Source: Hyphomicrobiales bacterium (GTDB lineage: Bacteria; Pseudomonadota; Alphaproteobacteria; Rhizobiales; Xanthobacteraceae). From it: a stretch of 64,000 nucleotides of DNA. Below the pieces are notes generated by a model. That model saw only the letters and a program-made list of their open reading frames with translations, was not told the DNA's origin and made no database searches. The first letter of the stretch is position 1; each line of letters starts with the position of its first letter. Position numbers and translations under genes: made by a program. Shown here piece by piece: positions 8,835 through 17,764 of this stretch. The stretch lies in the NCBI GenBank assembly GCA_021732215.1, contig JAKFVL010000020.1:1-64000 (forward strand), written 5' to 3'.

Positions 8835-9089
8835 CTATCTCCCGGGGCCGTTACATCGAACCGATGTTGAGTTTATGCCCCTAGAGACGCTCATGATCCC
8901 CACGCCCCACCACGGAAAGCCTACCTGCACAGCCAGAAGACCGAAGGCCATGCCATACACGCTGGCTCCCAACGCCAAGGGAAGGATGGCAAGAGCACCC
9001 CGCTTCATTTCATGGGCCCCGCTTTGAGCGGGAGCACACACTGTCTCGTCCATGGCGGGCTTCGCTTCGTTTGGGCCAAGCGTCTGCAT
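8835..9089 (-). pseudogene. azlC: Truncated AzlC-like permease fragment
   Basis: The N-terminal part of a branched-chain amino acid exporter subunit AzlC is recognisable (KRGALAILPLALGASVYGMA, then FGLLAVQVGFPWWGVGIMSV), but homology stops in the second membrane segment and the frame closes after about 15 unrelated residues. Intact AzlC proteins are about 230-250 residues. No azlD partner is present. The break near 8875 probably marks a deletion or recombination joint inside the island. Confidence 0.7.
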
Positions 9090-9117
9090 CAGCTGACTGG
9101 CCTTCGGCCGCGAATGA

Positions 9118-10389
9118 TCATTTCTGTGGCTTAGCTTGCGTTGTTATCATCGCATCGAGGGATCCGGTGATCATCGCCGTGCTTGGGCAGCGTATGGCGC
9201 GTGTCTCGATGGCGCGGTGAGTACGCCTGCGCGCACCGGCCAACACCGCCAGCGCAGTGAGCAACGCCGCCGCGTAGAGAAACAAGCCGCCGGGCCCCAC
9301 TAAATCCATCACTACTCCCCCGATGAGCGGCCCAGCAGCGGTCCCGATACCGTTGAGCAGAAGAAGCCCGCGAGCTGTGCCCAGAAGCCGACCCGCAGGA
9401 AGATCGTCGTTGGCGACGGCTAGACATAGCGAATAGATGGGAATGCCGAAGCCGCCGAACAGCGCGCCCGCGGCGAGTAGCAGAGGCAGAGGCGCGTCCG
9501 CCGCCATCGCTACGGCGATAGCGGACGCTGCGGAAGCCAGGGCCGCGCCGGCGATGACGAGGTTTCGCGACACCTGGTCCGATAGCCATCCGAGAGGCCA
9601 TTGCAGGGCGAGCGTCCCACCAAGGACTGCCGCCATGAACGCGGATATGCCGCCCACATCGAGGCCGATCCTCTGTGCAAAGTTAGGTCCCAAGCCCCAG
9701 AAACCGCCTATGGCCAGGCCCGCCAGGAAGACGCCGACCGATGCTAGAGGCGAGACCGCGAAAAGATCGCGGAAGGCGACGGGTTCCTGTCGAACATCGG
9801 CCGGCGGATGGCTGGGCAGCAGAGTGACTGGGACGACCGCCGCCGATATCAGCAGTGAGACGATCAGGAACAGGGTCACGTCTGCAGGTGGGGCCACGTT
9901 TAGAAGTGCTTGGCCAAGAGCCCACGAGCCCATCGAAACGACGCCGAAGATCGACAAGAGCTGACCGCGTGTGGACGGAATAGCGTGAGCGTTGAGCCAA
10001 CTCTCAGTCGCAAGGATCATGCCGGCATAGGCGAAGCCGGTTACAAGCCGAAGTGGCATCCATGCGCTCGCGTCTACGAATGCGACATGGAGGAGAGAAG
10101 TCATCGAAGCGATCGCCGCGAAGCCAGCGAAGGTCCTGACGTGACCGACAGACACGATGATCCGGGGCAAAACCAGCGCGCCGATCGTGAAGCCCGCGAA
10201 ATAAAAGGACATCATTGCGCTGATCGTCCCGGCCGAGAAGCCTTCCTGACCAGCTCTCACAATCAGGAGAGTACCCAGCAGACCATTGCCCAGGAGCAGT
10301 GTGGCGACACTTAACAACAGCGCCGCAACCGGAGCCAAAACGAGTCCCCGCGCGCACGCTGCCTTTACGTCGTCCATCGCCTGGCTCAT
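9118..10389 (-). CDS. MFS transporter
   Basis: About 423 residues with twelve hydrophobic segments in two halves, typical of the major facilitator superfamily and similar in layout to YcaD-like permeases. The start at 10389 overlaps the stop of the DM13 gene by four bases (ATGA), a strong reason to prefer it over the upstream frame start at 10452. It is the third gene of a thioredoxin-like / DM13 / MFS operon driven from promoter copy D. Substrate is unknown; the C-terminal tail after the last helix is polar and unconserved. Confidence 0.85.
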   Translation of the reverse strand: MSQAMDDVKAACARGLVLAPVAALLLSVATLLLGNGLLGTLLIVRAGQEGFSAGTISAMMSFYFAGFTIGALVLPRIIVSVGHVRTFAGFAAIASMTSLLHVAFVDASAWMPLRLVTGFAYAGMILATESWLNAHAIPSTRGQLLSIFGVVSMGSWALGQALLNVAPPADVTLFLIVSLLISAAVVPVTLLPSHPPADVRQEPVAFRDLFAVSPLASVGVFLAGLAIGGFWGLGPNFAQRIGLDVGGISAFMAAVLGGTLALQWPLGWLSDQVSRNLVIAGAALASAASAIAVAMAADAPLPLLLAAGALFGGFGIPIYSLCLAVANDDLPAGRLLGTARGLLLLNGIGTAAGPLIGGVVMDLVGPGGLFLYAAALLTALAVLAGARRRTHRAIETRAIRCPSTAMITGSLDAMITTQAKPQK

Positions 10390-10877
10390 TTCCGAGCCTG
10401 ACGCGGAGGCTGATACTCCGCGGAACTGATGAACTGAGCAAAGGCTTCGCACCAGATGACAACGGTGCTGTAGTCTCGAACATCGATATCGGCGGGCACC
10501 TCTACGATGAAGCCGTTGAACGTTTTCACATCGCCCACCCGAGCGGATGCGTCCTTGATCGCGAGGAACGCTTCCTCTGTGTCGACGAAGTGTGGGGTGA
10601 GATAGAGCTTGTAGTCCGGCCCCGGCGAGAGGCGGCCGATGTGCGCGATCCGGAGAGGCAAGACCCGCACTTCACCTTCGCCCCAATGCAGCAGGTCGCT
10701 GCCGGCGAGATCCCGAACAAGCCTTCCGGAATAAAGCGCTTCAGGCGTCGAGCTGCGCAGGACAGCTTCGGTCGGCGAAACCGGCGCGGTCAGGATCGGG
10801 AGCATGTAGATGCCACCAGCAAAGCCTGCGGCGGCGGCGGCGATATGGGTGGCGGCTAGAATGAGCCAACGTGGCAT
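10386..10877 (-). CDS. DM13-domain membrane-anchored protein
   Basis: 163 residues. An N-terminal hydrophobic helix (LILAATHIAAAAAGFAGGIY) acts as signal anchor, followed by a DM13 domain: LHWGEGEVRVLPL, PGPDYKLYLTPHFVD, VGDVKTFNGFIVEVP and YSTVVIWCEAFAQFIS. The conserved Cys in VVIWC is the proposed redox or electron-transfer residue of DM13 domains. The protein should face the periplasm. It lies three bases downstream of the thioredoxin-like gene and overlaps the MFS start, so the three genes form one tight operon. A role in thiol electron transfer is inferred. Confidence 0.82.
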   Translation of the reverse strand: MPRWLILAATHIAAAAAGFAGGIYMLPILTAPVSPTEAVLRSSTPEALYSGRLVRDLAGSDLLHWGEGEVRVLPLRIAHIGRLSPGPDYKLYLTPHFVDTEEAFLAIKDASARVGDVKTFNGFIVEVPADIDVRDYSTVVIWCEAFAQFISSAEYQPPRQARK

Positions 10878-10880
10878 CTT

Positions 10881-11354
10881 TCACGTGCTCTCCAGTTCCG
10901 CCACCAAACGATCCGCGTCGAGATGAAAATCCGAGAAGACGATGCGACCGTTGGCGTTGATGACGGTAAACCACGGCGTTCCCCGTGTTCTGTAATCTTC
11001 CATGAATGTGGGAAAAGCCGCGCCAGCTGGCGGCTCGTCATGCCCGAAAGCAATGGGGAGATTGTATTCGACTTGATTGATGCGCAGTTTCTCGAAGGTA
11101 TTTTCGTGGGCACCTTCGAAGACCGTTTGGATCACTGCAAACCCGACACCTCTGGATTCCAGCGCTCCGTGCAATTTCTGCAGAGTGGGAAATCCATGCA
11201 GATGGCAGCCACGGCACCAATGCTGAAACGCGAACACGATCTTCGGGCCTACGCCCAGATCCGATAGTTGGATCGGCGTGGCGAGGTTGCCGCCATCTAC
11301 ACCGATCCACCGTTGCACACGAAGCTGAGGAGCTTGACGTTCGGCCGGGCTCAT
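10881..11354 (-). CDS. TlpA/thioredoxin-like protein
   Basis: About 157 residues with a thioredoxin fold: FAFQHWCRGCHLHGFPTL carries the CxxC redox pair (CRGC) and GTPWFTVINANGRIVFSD contains the cis-proline loop. No clear signal peptide is visible, so it may act in the cytoplasm despite resembling TlpA. The ATG at 11354 is chosen as giving a compact start; 11381 is an alternative. It is the first gene of an operon with DM13 and MFS genes, about 150 bases downstream of promoter copy D. Confidence 0.8.
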   Translation of the reverse strand: MSPAERQAPQLRVQRWIGVDGGNLATPIQLSDLGVGPKIVFAFQHWCRGCHLHGFPTLQKLHGALESRGVGFAVIQTVFEGAHENTFEKLRINQVEYNLPIAFGHDEPPAGAAFPTFMEDYRTRGTPWFTVINANGRIVFSDFHLDADRLVAELEST

Positions 11355-11515
11355 TCTTCTCTCCAACCACGATGCAGACACCCGATGCCTGGCGAAACAT
11401 CGCGTCCACAGCGGCTTTGCTATGCGTTACTGCTCCCTGAGCCAGAGGGTCGCGTGGTCGATGAGACCAATGCTCTTCTCAACTATACCCATCGAAACAA
11501 AGCGTTCGCGTGATC

Positions 11516-11575
11516 GACTATGAATTCCCACGCTGAACTTTTCCAATAGCGACGTGACATAGTTTCTATATCTTC
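11516..11575 (-). promoter_or_regulatory. Island stress promoter, copy D (upstream of thioredoxin-like/DM13 operon)
   Basis: On the minus strand: box ATATAGAAACTAT (11571-11559), 11 bp, ATTGG (11547-11543), then CATAGT (11522-11517) at the spacing of a -10. The 11-bp gap and the distance to the ATAGTC-like hexamer (26 bp from the start of ATTGG) match copy A exactly, on the opposite strand. The next gene downstream is the thioredoxin-like gene starting at 11354. Confidence 0.62.
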
Positions 11576-11615
11576 GACGGGAGCAAATCGGAGCGTGCGT
11601 TCGACCTGGGTGACG

Positions 11616-12440
11616 TCAAATCTGGAAAGCGGGCGCAGCAGGTAGCTTACGTTTGTGGGCTGTCGCTCGGTACGCTTCTTCGATTGTCTCTACAGCCGTC
11701 GGCGCCACGACGCGTCCCTCGAGGTAATCGTCGATCTCATCGTAGGTCACGCCGTAGACATCCTCATCTGGGCGCAACGGCATGAGATCGTCCAAATCCG
11801 CAGTCGGAACCTTGCCGATTATCTCAGGCGGGGCGCCAAGGTGAACCCCAATCGCGCGAACACGTCGCTTGTTGAGACCCGCGAGAGGCAGAACATCCGC
11901 GGCGCCATCGCCAAATTTGGTGAAGAACCCCATGACCGCTTCCGCTGCATGGTCCGTACCGATCACTAGGCCACCCAGGCTTCCAGCGAGCGCGAATTGA
12001 GCAATCATGCGCTGGCGCGCCTTGACGTTACCTAGCGCTCTGCCGCGGTCGTGAGGATCAACTGGATCGTATCCGGAGTACGTCAGTTCCGCCCAAAGAG
12101 CGTCCGTTGCGGGCCTCACATTGATCGCCACCGTACGGTCAGGCTTGATCGTCGAGAGAGCAAGTTGAGCATCGTGCTCATCCGACTGAATGCCATAAGG
12201 TAGCCGCACCGCAAGAAACTCGCACTCGTACCCGGTGCGGCGAAGCTCCTTCACGGCCGATTGCGCCAGCAGGCCCGCGGTCAGGGAATCGACGCCCCCG
12301 CTGATTCCAAGCACATACGCTCGCTGGCCAGACCTTCTCAAATAATCGCGAAGGAAGCCGATACGGCTCGCGGCCTCTTGTTCAGCATCGAACGTTTGAG
12401 AGACGCCGAGCGCTGCGATGATTTCAGCATGAGCGTGCAT
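11616..12440 (-). CDS. nadE: NAD synthetase (ammonia-dependent type)
   Basis: Converts deamido-NAD to NAD with ATP and ammonia. 274 residues, one N-type ATP pyrophosphatase domain with P-loop GISGGVDSLTAG near residue 44, VIGTDHAAEAVMGFFTKFGD for deamido-NAD binding, and LNKRRVRAIGVHLGAP. No N-terminal glutaminase domain, so ammonia rather than glutamine is the direct nitrogen source. Many alphaproteobacteria carry a larger glutamine-dependent NadE; this island copy is likely an accessory enzyme. It is divergent from the molybdoprotein gene, sharing a 350-bp intergenic region. Confidence 0.93.
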   Translation of the reverse strand: MHAHAEIIAALGVSQTFDAEQEAASRIGFLRDYLRRSGQRAYVLGISGGVDSLTAGLLAQSAVKELRRTGYECEFLAVRLPYGIQSDEHDAQLALSTIKPDRTVAINVRPATDALWAELTYSGYDPVDPHDRGRALGNVKARQRMIAQFALAGSLGGLVIGTDHAAEAVMGFFTKFGDGAADVLPLAGLNKRRVRAIGVHLGAPPEIIGKVPTADLDDLMPLRPDEDVYGVTYDEIDDYLEGRVVAPTAVETIEEAYRATAHKRKLPAAPAFQI

Positions 12441-12557
12441 GGCGACCTCATGACGTGAACCGCAAGCAGGCGATGACCGTGCCTTCTCCGTCCGACAGCC
12501 GGCGGCGTTCGCCTAACATCCCACGGGCGCACATACGCGTGCAACGCTGGTCGGAAG

Positions 12558-12614
12558 GTATTGAAACTATAGCGAGCAGACATTGGGCAAAGATGCTGCT
12601 CTACCGCTATAGTC
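12558..12614 (+). promoter_or_regulatory. Island stress promoter, copy B (upstream of molybdoprotein pair)
   Basis: Box GTATTGAAACTAT at 12558-12570, 11 bp, ATTGG at 12582-12586 and a TATAGT -10-like hexamer at 12608-12613. It lies in the 350-bp gap between nadE (minus) and the sulfite-oxidase-like gene (plus), pointing at the latter with a leader of about 170 bases. The rest of this gap shows no gene. Confidence 0.62.
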
Positions 12615-12791
12615 GAGGTGCGATTAGCGCGATTCATAGTGATGATAAACAGATCTATACTGATACGGCATTCGGTTGTCTGAGTTTCAGCCTGTCGATC
12701 CATTCGGCATCATGCAAGTGCGAAGATCATCTACGCAGTAGCCTGAGATTAAGTCGGTTCCGGTCTGTCGTGACGAGCAAGGGGGTTCGGC

Positions 12792-13397
12792 ATGGTCACC
12801 AGAGGTTTCACCGGCCGCGGTTCAGGCGGCGACCACGATGGCCGCATTCCGCCGGGTCAACATCTCGTAGAAAATTTTCCCGTACTGACCGCGGGACCGA
12901 CGCCACGTATCGAGACATCCGACTGGAAGTTTACGGTCAAGATCGGTCCAAAGCCGATCAAGGTCTGGACCTGGAGCGAGTTTAACGCCCTTCCGAAAAC
13001 CAACGTAACTAAAGACATACACTGCGTTACGTCATGGTCGAAGCTCGACACCAAGTGGGAAGGCGTGCTGATCGAAGACATCCTCGCGGATGCAGGACTC
13101 GAGCGGCCCACCGATTTCGTCTTGGCCCACTGCTACGATGGCTATTCGACCAATGTCCCGCTCGCCGACCTTCTGGCCGGTAAGGCGATGGTCGCGACTG
13201 GGTATGCGGGCGAGCCGCTTCCCCGTGATCATGGCGGACCGGCGCGCCTGCTAGTACCTCATCTATACTTTTGGAAGTCCGCCAAATGGGTGAATGGGCT
13301 GCAGTTCACGACGCGTGATGAAGCTGGCTTCTGGGAACTGCGCGGCTATCACATCTACGGCGATCCGTGGCGCGAACAACGGTACACCCATGACTGA
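12792..13397 (+). CDS. Sulfite-oxidase-like molybdopterin oxidoreductase
   Basis: 201 residues of the oxidoreductase molybdopterin-binding domain, YuiH-like. The molybdenum-ligating Cys is in DIHCVTSWSKLDTKWEGV, and the cofactor-binding region GYAGEPLPRDHGGPARLLVP is conserved. There is no Tat signal peptide, unlike periplasmic MsrP, so it should be cytoplasmic or membrane-peripheral. The downstream ferredoxin-reductase-like gene overlaps its end by eight bases and probably supplies electrons. With promoter copy B it belongs to the same predicted regulon as msrB-msrA; methionine-sulfoxide or other S-oxide reduction is a reasonable hypothesis, not shown. Confidence 0.85.
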   Translation: MVTRGFTGRGSGGDHDGRIPPGQHLVENFPVLTAGPTPRIETSDWKFTVKIGPKPIKVWTWSEFNALPKTNVTKDIHCVTSWSKLDTKWEGVLIEDILADAGLERPTDFVLAHCYDGYSTNVPLADLLAGKAMVATGYAGEPLPRDHGGPARLLVPHLYFWKSAKWVNGLQFTTRDEAGFWELRGYHIYGDPWREQRYTHD

Positions 13398-14136
13398 GAT
13401 CGACGCGCAACCCGCGTCGTGGCAGTCATGTGTGATCGACGAGATCGTCCAGCAGACCCCAAGTATAAAGAGCTTTTTCCTGCTGCTACGGGAGCCTTTC
13501 TTCCATACCGCCGGCCAGCACGTTGACGTGCGCCTGACCGCCCCCAATGGCTATCAAGCGATGCGCAGCTATTCGATTGCATCGTCGGCTGCCTCGTCCC
13601 CGATCCTCGAGTTGGCAATAGAGCGTCTGCCCGATGGCGAAGTCTCGCCGTTCTTCCACGACGTCGCCGCTCCTGGCGACGAAATCGAACTTAGAGGTCC
13701 TCTCGGTGGCCACTTTTTGTGGCCCGAACCTGCTGACGACCCGGTGCTGCTGATCGGCGCAGGTTCGGGCTTGGTCCCACTGATGGCAATGATCAGGCAG
13801 CGCCAAGCACTGGCCCAGGCCGTTCCAGTTGCGCTGCTCTTGTCCGCTCGGACCAGTCGCGACGTACTCTTCTCCAGCGAACTTCGCTCGATCGAGATGC
13901 GTGATTCTGCGTTGGTCCTAGCCGTCGCGATAACGCGCGAAGCGCCAATGCGCGCCTCGGACTTTGGCCGACGGATCGACGCCGAGATGGTCAAGGAGAC
14001 GATCGCCCGCCTGGGTCGAGATCCTGCCCACGTGTTCGTTTGCGGGTCCAACGGTTTCGTCAACATCGCGACGGACGGCGCGTTAGCGGCCGGGCTCGAC
14101 GCCTCGATCATTAAGACTGAGCGCTATGGAGGGTAG
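13390..14136 (+). CDS. Ferredoxin-NADP reductase-like oxidoreductase
   Basis: About 248 residues of the FNR family. FAD-binding RSYSIASS (residue ~57) matches the RxYS motif, and the NAD(P) domain begins with LLIGAGSGLVPLMAMI and ends with HVFVCGSNGFV. There is no 2Fe-2S domain at either end. The ATG at 13390 overlaps the molybdoprotein stop codon, so the two are translationally coupled and likely form a two-component enzyme: NAD(P)H to flavin to the molybdenum centre. Confidence 0.88.
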   Translation: MTEIDAQPASWQSCVIDEIVQQTPSIKSFFLLLREPFFHTAGQHVDVRLTAPNGYQAMRSYSIASSAASSPILELAIERLPDGEVSPFFHDVAAPGDEIELRGPLGGHFLWPEPADDPVLLIGAGSGLVPLMAMIRQRQALAQAVPVALLLSARTSRDVLFSSELRSIEMRDSALVLAVAITREAPMRASDFGRRIDAEMVKETIARLGRDPAHVFVCGSNGFVNIATDGALAAGLDASIIKTERYGG

Positions 14137-14254
14137 AGGCAGCGAAATGGTCGAATCCCTCCAGACGAAAGCGCTCAACTACGGCCCAGGCCGGGGAGCC
14201 TGAGCGCACTACGCCGCGTCGCTTATTCGAACCTTTGTCTTTCGGGAGACCACT

Positions 14255-15520
14255 GTGAGCCGCTTTGCAGAACCAGTTTTCGTAGCCGCAGGCCTTCGGA
14301 CCCCTTTTGGGCGCGGCGGGGGAGCACTGGCGAATTATGACGCGGTCTCCTTATCCGTGCCCGTCGTTCAGGAGATGGGGAAGCTTGCCGAGCCCGACCT
14401 CGTTGTCTGGGGAAGCGTCATCCCAAACCTGGGCTGGAGCAATATCGCTCGTGAGGTATGGCTAGACGCGAAACTCAATCCCAATGTCCCGGCATTCTCC
14501 GTTGTTCTTGCGTGCTCAACCAGCATGACCGCGTGTTTCGCTGCGGCCGGCATGCTCGGTGGCGGCCTTAACTTGATCATGGTCGGCGGCTCTGAGGTCA
14601 TGAGCCGGCCATCGCTCGCGCTTACCCCCGAGGCATCAAAGCGGCTCACCGATTTGTTCGCGCAGGATGCCGCAGCAGCACTTGCCGCCTTGGGGGCGCT
14701 GGCTCCTACCGACTATGTGCTCCCGACGAAGGGATGGGCCAACCGCCTTACCGGCAGGACGATGGGCGATCACATGGAGGAGACCGCCAAGGCGTGGCGG
14801 ATCTCGCGTGAGGCACAGGACGACTGGGCTCTCAAGAGCCACCAGCGAGCGATCGCCGGTTGGGACAGCGGTTTCTTCGATGACCTCGTGATTGCACTGC
14901 CGGAACTTGCCCGCGATGCAAACCCGCGTGCGGACACGTCCGCCGAACGGCTGTCAGGTCTGAAGCCGGCCTTTGATCGCGAGAGCGGCATGGGTAGCCT
15001 GACAGCTGGCAACAGCTCTCCGATCACAGATGGGGCGGCCGGCTGTTGGGTGTCCAATGAAGAAGGTTTGCAGAGGCTCCCCGAAGGCACGGCTCACGTG
15101 CGGCTCGTCGACTTCGAAATATCTGCGGTCGACCTCCACACGGAGGGGCTTCTGATGGCACCGTCATATGCCATTCCGCGTCTGCTCGCGCGACATCAGC
15201 TGGCATTCTCCGACATTGCCCTTTGGGAGATCCACGAAGCCTTCGCGGCACAGGTCTTGGCCAATGTCGCAGCCATCACCGATCCGAATTGGGTCCGAGA
15301 GAAGGCCGGCGTCTCGCCCGAGATGGGTAACTTCGACTGGGATCGCGTCAATCCCAACGGCGGTTCGGTAGCTATCGGGCATCCCTTCGGCGCGACTGGC
15401 GCGCGTGACCTCAGCCAAGCCGTCAAAGAGCTGTGGGCCATGCCGGTCGGGTCTCTCGGGATCGTCAGCATCTGTGCCGACGGCGGTCAAGGCACCGTCG
15501 CCCTCCTCGAACGCGTCTGA
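14255..15520 (+). CDS. Thiolase (acetyl-CoA acyltransferase, FadI-like)
   Basis: 421 residues. The three catalytic thiolase blocks are present: the nucleophile Cys87 in VVLACSTSM, the His in WEIHEAFAAQ together with GHPFGATGARD, and the second Cys in SICADGGQGTVALLE. It cleaves or condenses beta-ketoacyl-CoA. Length and block layout are closest to FadI/FadA-type degradative thiolases. GTG start at 14255 with GGGAG upstream. It is an odd metabolic member of a redox-repair island and is followed directly by a broken quinone oxidoreductase gene. Confidence 0.9.
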   Translation: MSRFAEPVFVAAGLRTPFGRGGGALANYDAVSLSVPVVQEMGKLAEPDLVVWGSVIPNLGWSNIAREVWLDAKLNPNVPAFSVVLACSTSMTACFAAAGMLGGGLNLIMVGGSEVMSRPSLALTPEASKRLTDLFAQDAAAALAALGALAPTDYVLPTKGWANRLTGRTMGDHMEETAKAWRISREAQDDWALKSHQRAIAGWDSGFFDDLVIALPELARDANPRADTSAERLSGLKPAFDRESGMGSLTAGNSSPITDGAAGCWVSNEEGLQRLPEGTAHVRLVDFEISAVDLHTEGLLMAPSYAIPRLLARHQLAFSDIALWEIHEAFAAQVLANVAAITDPNWVREKAGVSPEMGNFDWDRVNPNGGSVAIGHPFGATGARDLSQAVKELWAMPVGSLGIVSICADGGQGTVALLERV

Positions 15521-15534
15521 TTGGGGGGTATGAG

Positions 15535-16086
15535 ATGAAGGCGATCCGCTTCCATGAGTTCGGCGCTCCCGAGGTCCTCCGCTATGAGGATGCGCCACTA
15601 GCTGTCGCGTCAAGCCGGCACGAGGCTTTCCTCCGCGAACTGGGTGCTGACGAGTTCATCGACTACACGCAGACCAAGCCCGAAGACGATGTGCGCGACG
15701 TCGATCTCGTCGTCGACGCTGTCGGCGGCCCGGCCGCGAGCCGCTTTCTGCAGACCATCCGTCCGGGCGGCGCGCTGTTCCCGATTTTTCCCCTCGGCTT
15801 TGCCGGACATGACGAGGCTGCCGGCCGGGGGGTGACCGTTTCGGCGACTCAGGTTCGTTCCAACGGCGATCAGTTGGCCAAGCTAGCTCAACTACTCGAT
15901 AGCGGTGCGGTTCGCGTCGCCGTGGACAGCACATTCCCGCTTTCCGAAGCGGCTGCCGCTCATCATCGAGCAGAGGCAGGCCACATCCAGGGCAAGATCG
16001 TTCTGACTATTGGTGCCGCCGCCGATCAGAGCCGCGACACGGGGGGCCCGTCATCGCAGTGGCCGCCGCGCGTGAGGGGGCACTGA
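15535..16086 (+). pseudogene. Zinc-type alcohol dehydrogenase/quinone oxidoreductase with internal in-frame deletion
   Basis: The first 22 residues (MKAIRFHEFGAPEVLRYEDA) are a normal MDR N-terminus, but they join directly to the late Rossmann region (HEAFLRELGADEFIDYTQTK, VDLVVDAVGG, RPGGALFPIFPL). About 130-140 residues, covering the GroES-like substrate domain and the glycine-rich NADPH loop, are missing without loss of frame. The product (183 residues) cannot be a working reductase. It may be a recent deletion, because the rest of the frame is intact and codon-like. Confidence 0.82.
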
Positions 16087-16152
16087 CGTGACTAAGCCAA
16101 AGCGCATGATCGGCCATGTTCAGGCTTCAAGGCCCCGACCGGGAGAGCTCTG

Positions 16153-17757
16153 GTGAGCCTGAACTCTGACAAAACAGATTTCGGGCCGGCACAGCGGGCG
16201 AAGGCGCTTGCGGACCTCATGGTCCTCGACACGCCGGAAGAGCAAGCCTTCGACGATCTCGTTTTCGTCGCGGCAAAGGCTTGCGACGTTCCGATCGCGC
16301 TCATCACTCTCCTCGACACCGACCGTCAATGGTTCAAGGCCAAGTACGGGCTCGAGGTGTGCGAGACCGAAATCGAACACTCGGTCTGTCGGATCGAGAT
16401 CGATCAGGGCGACCTCTTGGAAATCGTCGATCTCACAAATGACGCGCGGACCAAGCGCAATCCGCTCGTCACCGGCGTCAGGCACTTTCGCGCCTACGCT
16501 GGCGCACCGCTCATGCTGCGATCCGGCGCGATCGTTGGTCGGCTCTGCGTCATCGATACCGCTCCGCGGCCTAAAGGGCTCAGCGAAGCGGAAAAGGCGA
16601 TGCTTCAGGCACTTGCTCGCCTCGCCAGCGAAAATCTTGAACTGCGCCGTGTCGCCAACGCGAGCGAGCGCCTCACGGGGCTGCAGACAGCCTTGGTCGA
16701 GATCGGCGAGACCATACGAAGCAGTCACGACACCGCCGAGATGGCGTCGGCTACCGCCGCCATCGTGGGCAGGGCGCTTGCCACGGACCGGGCCGGGTTC
16801 GGATCCGTCGACGATGACGTCGAGACCATTGACGTCGAAACAGATTGGACGGCGCCCGGGATTATGAGCATCGCCGGCCGCCACCGTCTCGAAGAGTACG
16901 GAAGCTTGCGCAAGCCGCTCGTCGGTGGCGACCCCCTGATCGTTTGGGACGCCCTAACCGACGACCGCACGCTCCATAATCTCGAGAGCGCAGTGCGTGT
17001 CGGCGTTCGGTCTCTGGTCGACATGCCAGTGAGAGATCGAGGCAAGACCATCGCCGTCTTCTTTGTCCATTCGGCGCACCCCCGACCGTGGCCAGCAGAA
17101 GAAATCTCGTTCCTGCGGAGCGCGGCGGACCGGCTCGAGGCTGGGGTCGCGAGGCTCCGCACCGAGCAGCAGCAAGTCATCGTGAATGGTGAGATCGCTC
17201 ACCGCTTGAAGAACATGCTCACTATGGTTCAGGCCATCGCGAGCCAAACGTTGCGAAACGTCACCGATCGCGATGCAGTCTACGCCTTTGAGCGCCGTCT
17301 GATGGCTCTTAGCGCGGCGCACGACGCCTTGCTTCAAATGAGTTGGACGCAGGCTGACTTGCAAACGATCGCCGCGACCGTGATTGACGCGATAGGATTC
17401 TCGGATCGGGTCGACATGAGTGGCCCTACGGTGGCCCTTGGGCCGCGAGCGGCGCTCTCTTTTTCGCTGATAGTGCACGAGTTGCTGACCAACGCCTGCA
17501 AGTACGGCGCGCTGAGCAATGATCACGGCGAGGTGTCTCTGACGTGGGGCATACTGAACGGGCAGGAGAGCGATCTTCTAAGCATCCAATGGCGTGAGCG
17601 CGGGGGACCACCCGTCGTCCCGCCGACGCGCAGAGGTTTTGGTTCGAAGCTGATCAACATCGGCCTTGTCGGCACAGGAGGCGTCGATGTCCGCTACGAG
17701 CCCTCCGGGTTAGCTGCTGATCTACACGCCTCCATGCGTCACCTGGTTCAAGGTTGA
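16153..17757 (+). CDS. GAF-domain sensor histidine kinase (HWE/HisKA_2 type)
   Basis: 534 residues, cytoplasmic, no membrane helix. Domains: GAF 1 (about 20-165, with CDVPIALITLLDTDRQWFK), GAF 2 (about 170-340), then a HisKA_2/HWE dimerisation segment EIAHRLKNMLTMVQAIASQT with the phospho-His near residue 350, and an ATPase domain with VHELLTNACKYGALS and GFGSKLI. This kinase class is common in Rhizobiales. GTG start at 16153. The single-domain response regulator seven bases downstream is the likely partner. GAF domains suggest a small-molecule or redox signal; none can be named. Confidence 0.9.
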   Translation: MSLNSDKTDFGPAQRAKALADLMVLDTPEEQAFDDLVFVAAKACDVPIALITLLDTDRQWFKAKYGLEVCETEIEHSVCRIEIDQGDLLEIVDLTNDARTKRNPLVTGVRHFRAYAGAPLMLRSGAIVGRLCVIDTAPRPKGLSEAEKAMLQALARLASENLELRRVANASERLTGLQTALVEIGETIRSSHDTAEMASATAAIVGRALATDRAGFGSVDDDVETIDVETDWTAPGIMSIAGRHRLEEYGSLRKPLVGGDPLIVWDALTDDRTLHNLESAVRVGVRSLVDMPVRDRGKTIAVFFVHSAHPRPWPAEEISFLRSAADRLEAGVARLRTEQQQVIVNGEIAHRLKNMLTMVQAIASQTLRNVTDRDAVYAFERRLMALSAAHDALLQMSWTQADLQTIAATVIDAIGFSDRVDMSGPTVALGPRAALSFSLIVHELLTNACKYGALSNDHGEVSLTWGILNGQESDLLSIQWRERGGPPVVPPTRRGFGSKLINIGLVGTGGVDVRYEPSGLAADLHASMRHLVQG

Positions 17758-17764
17758 TGGGAGT

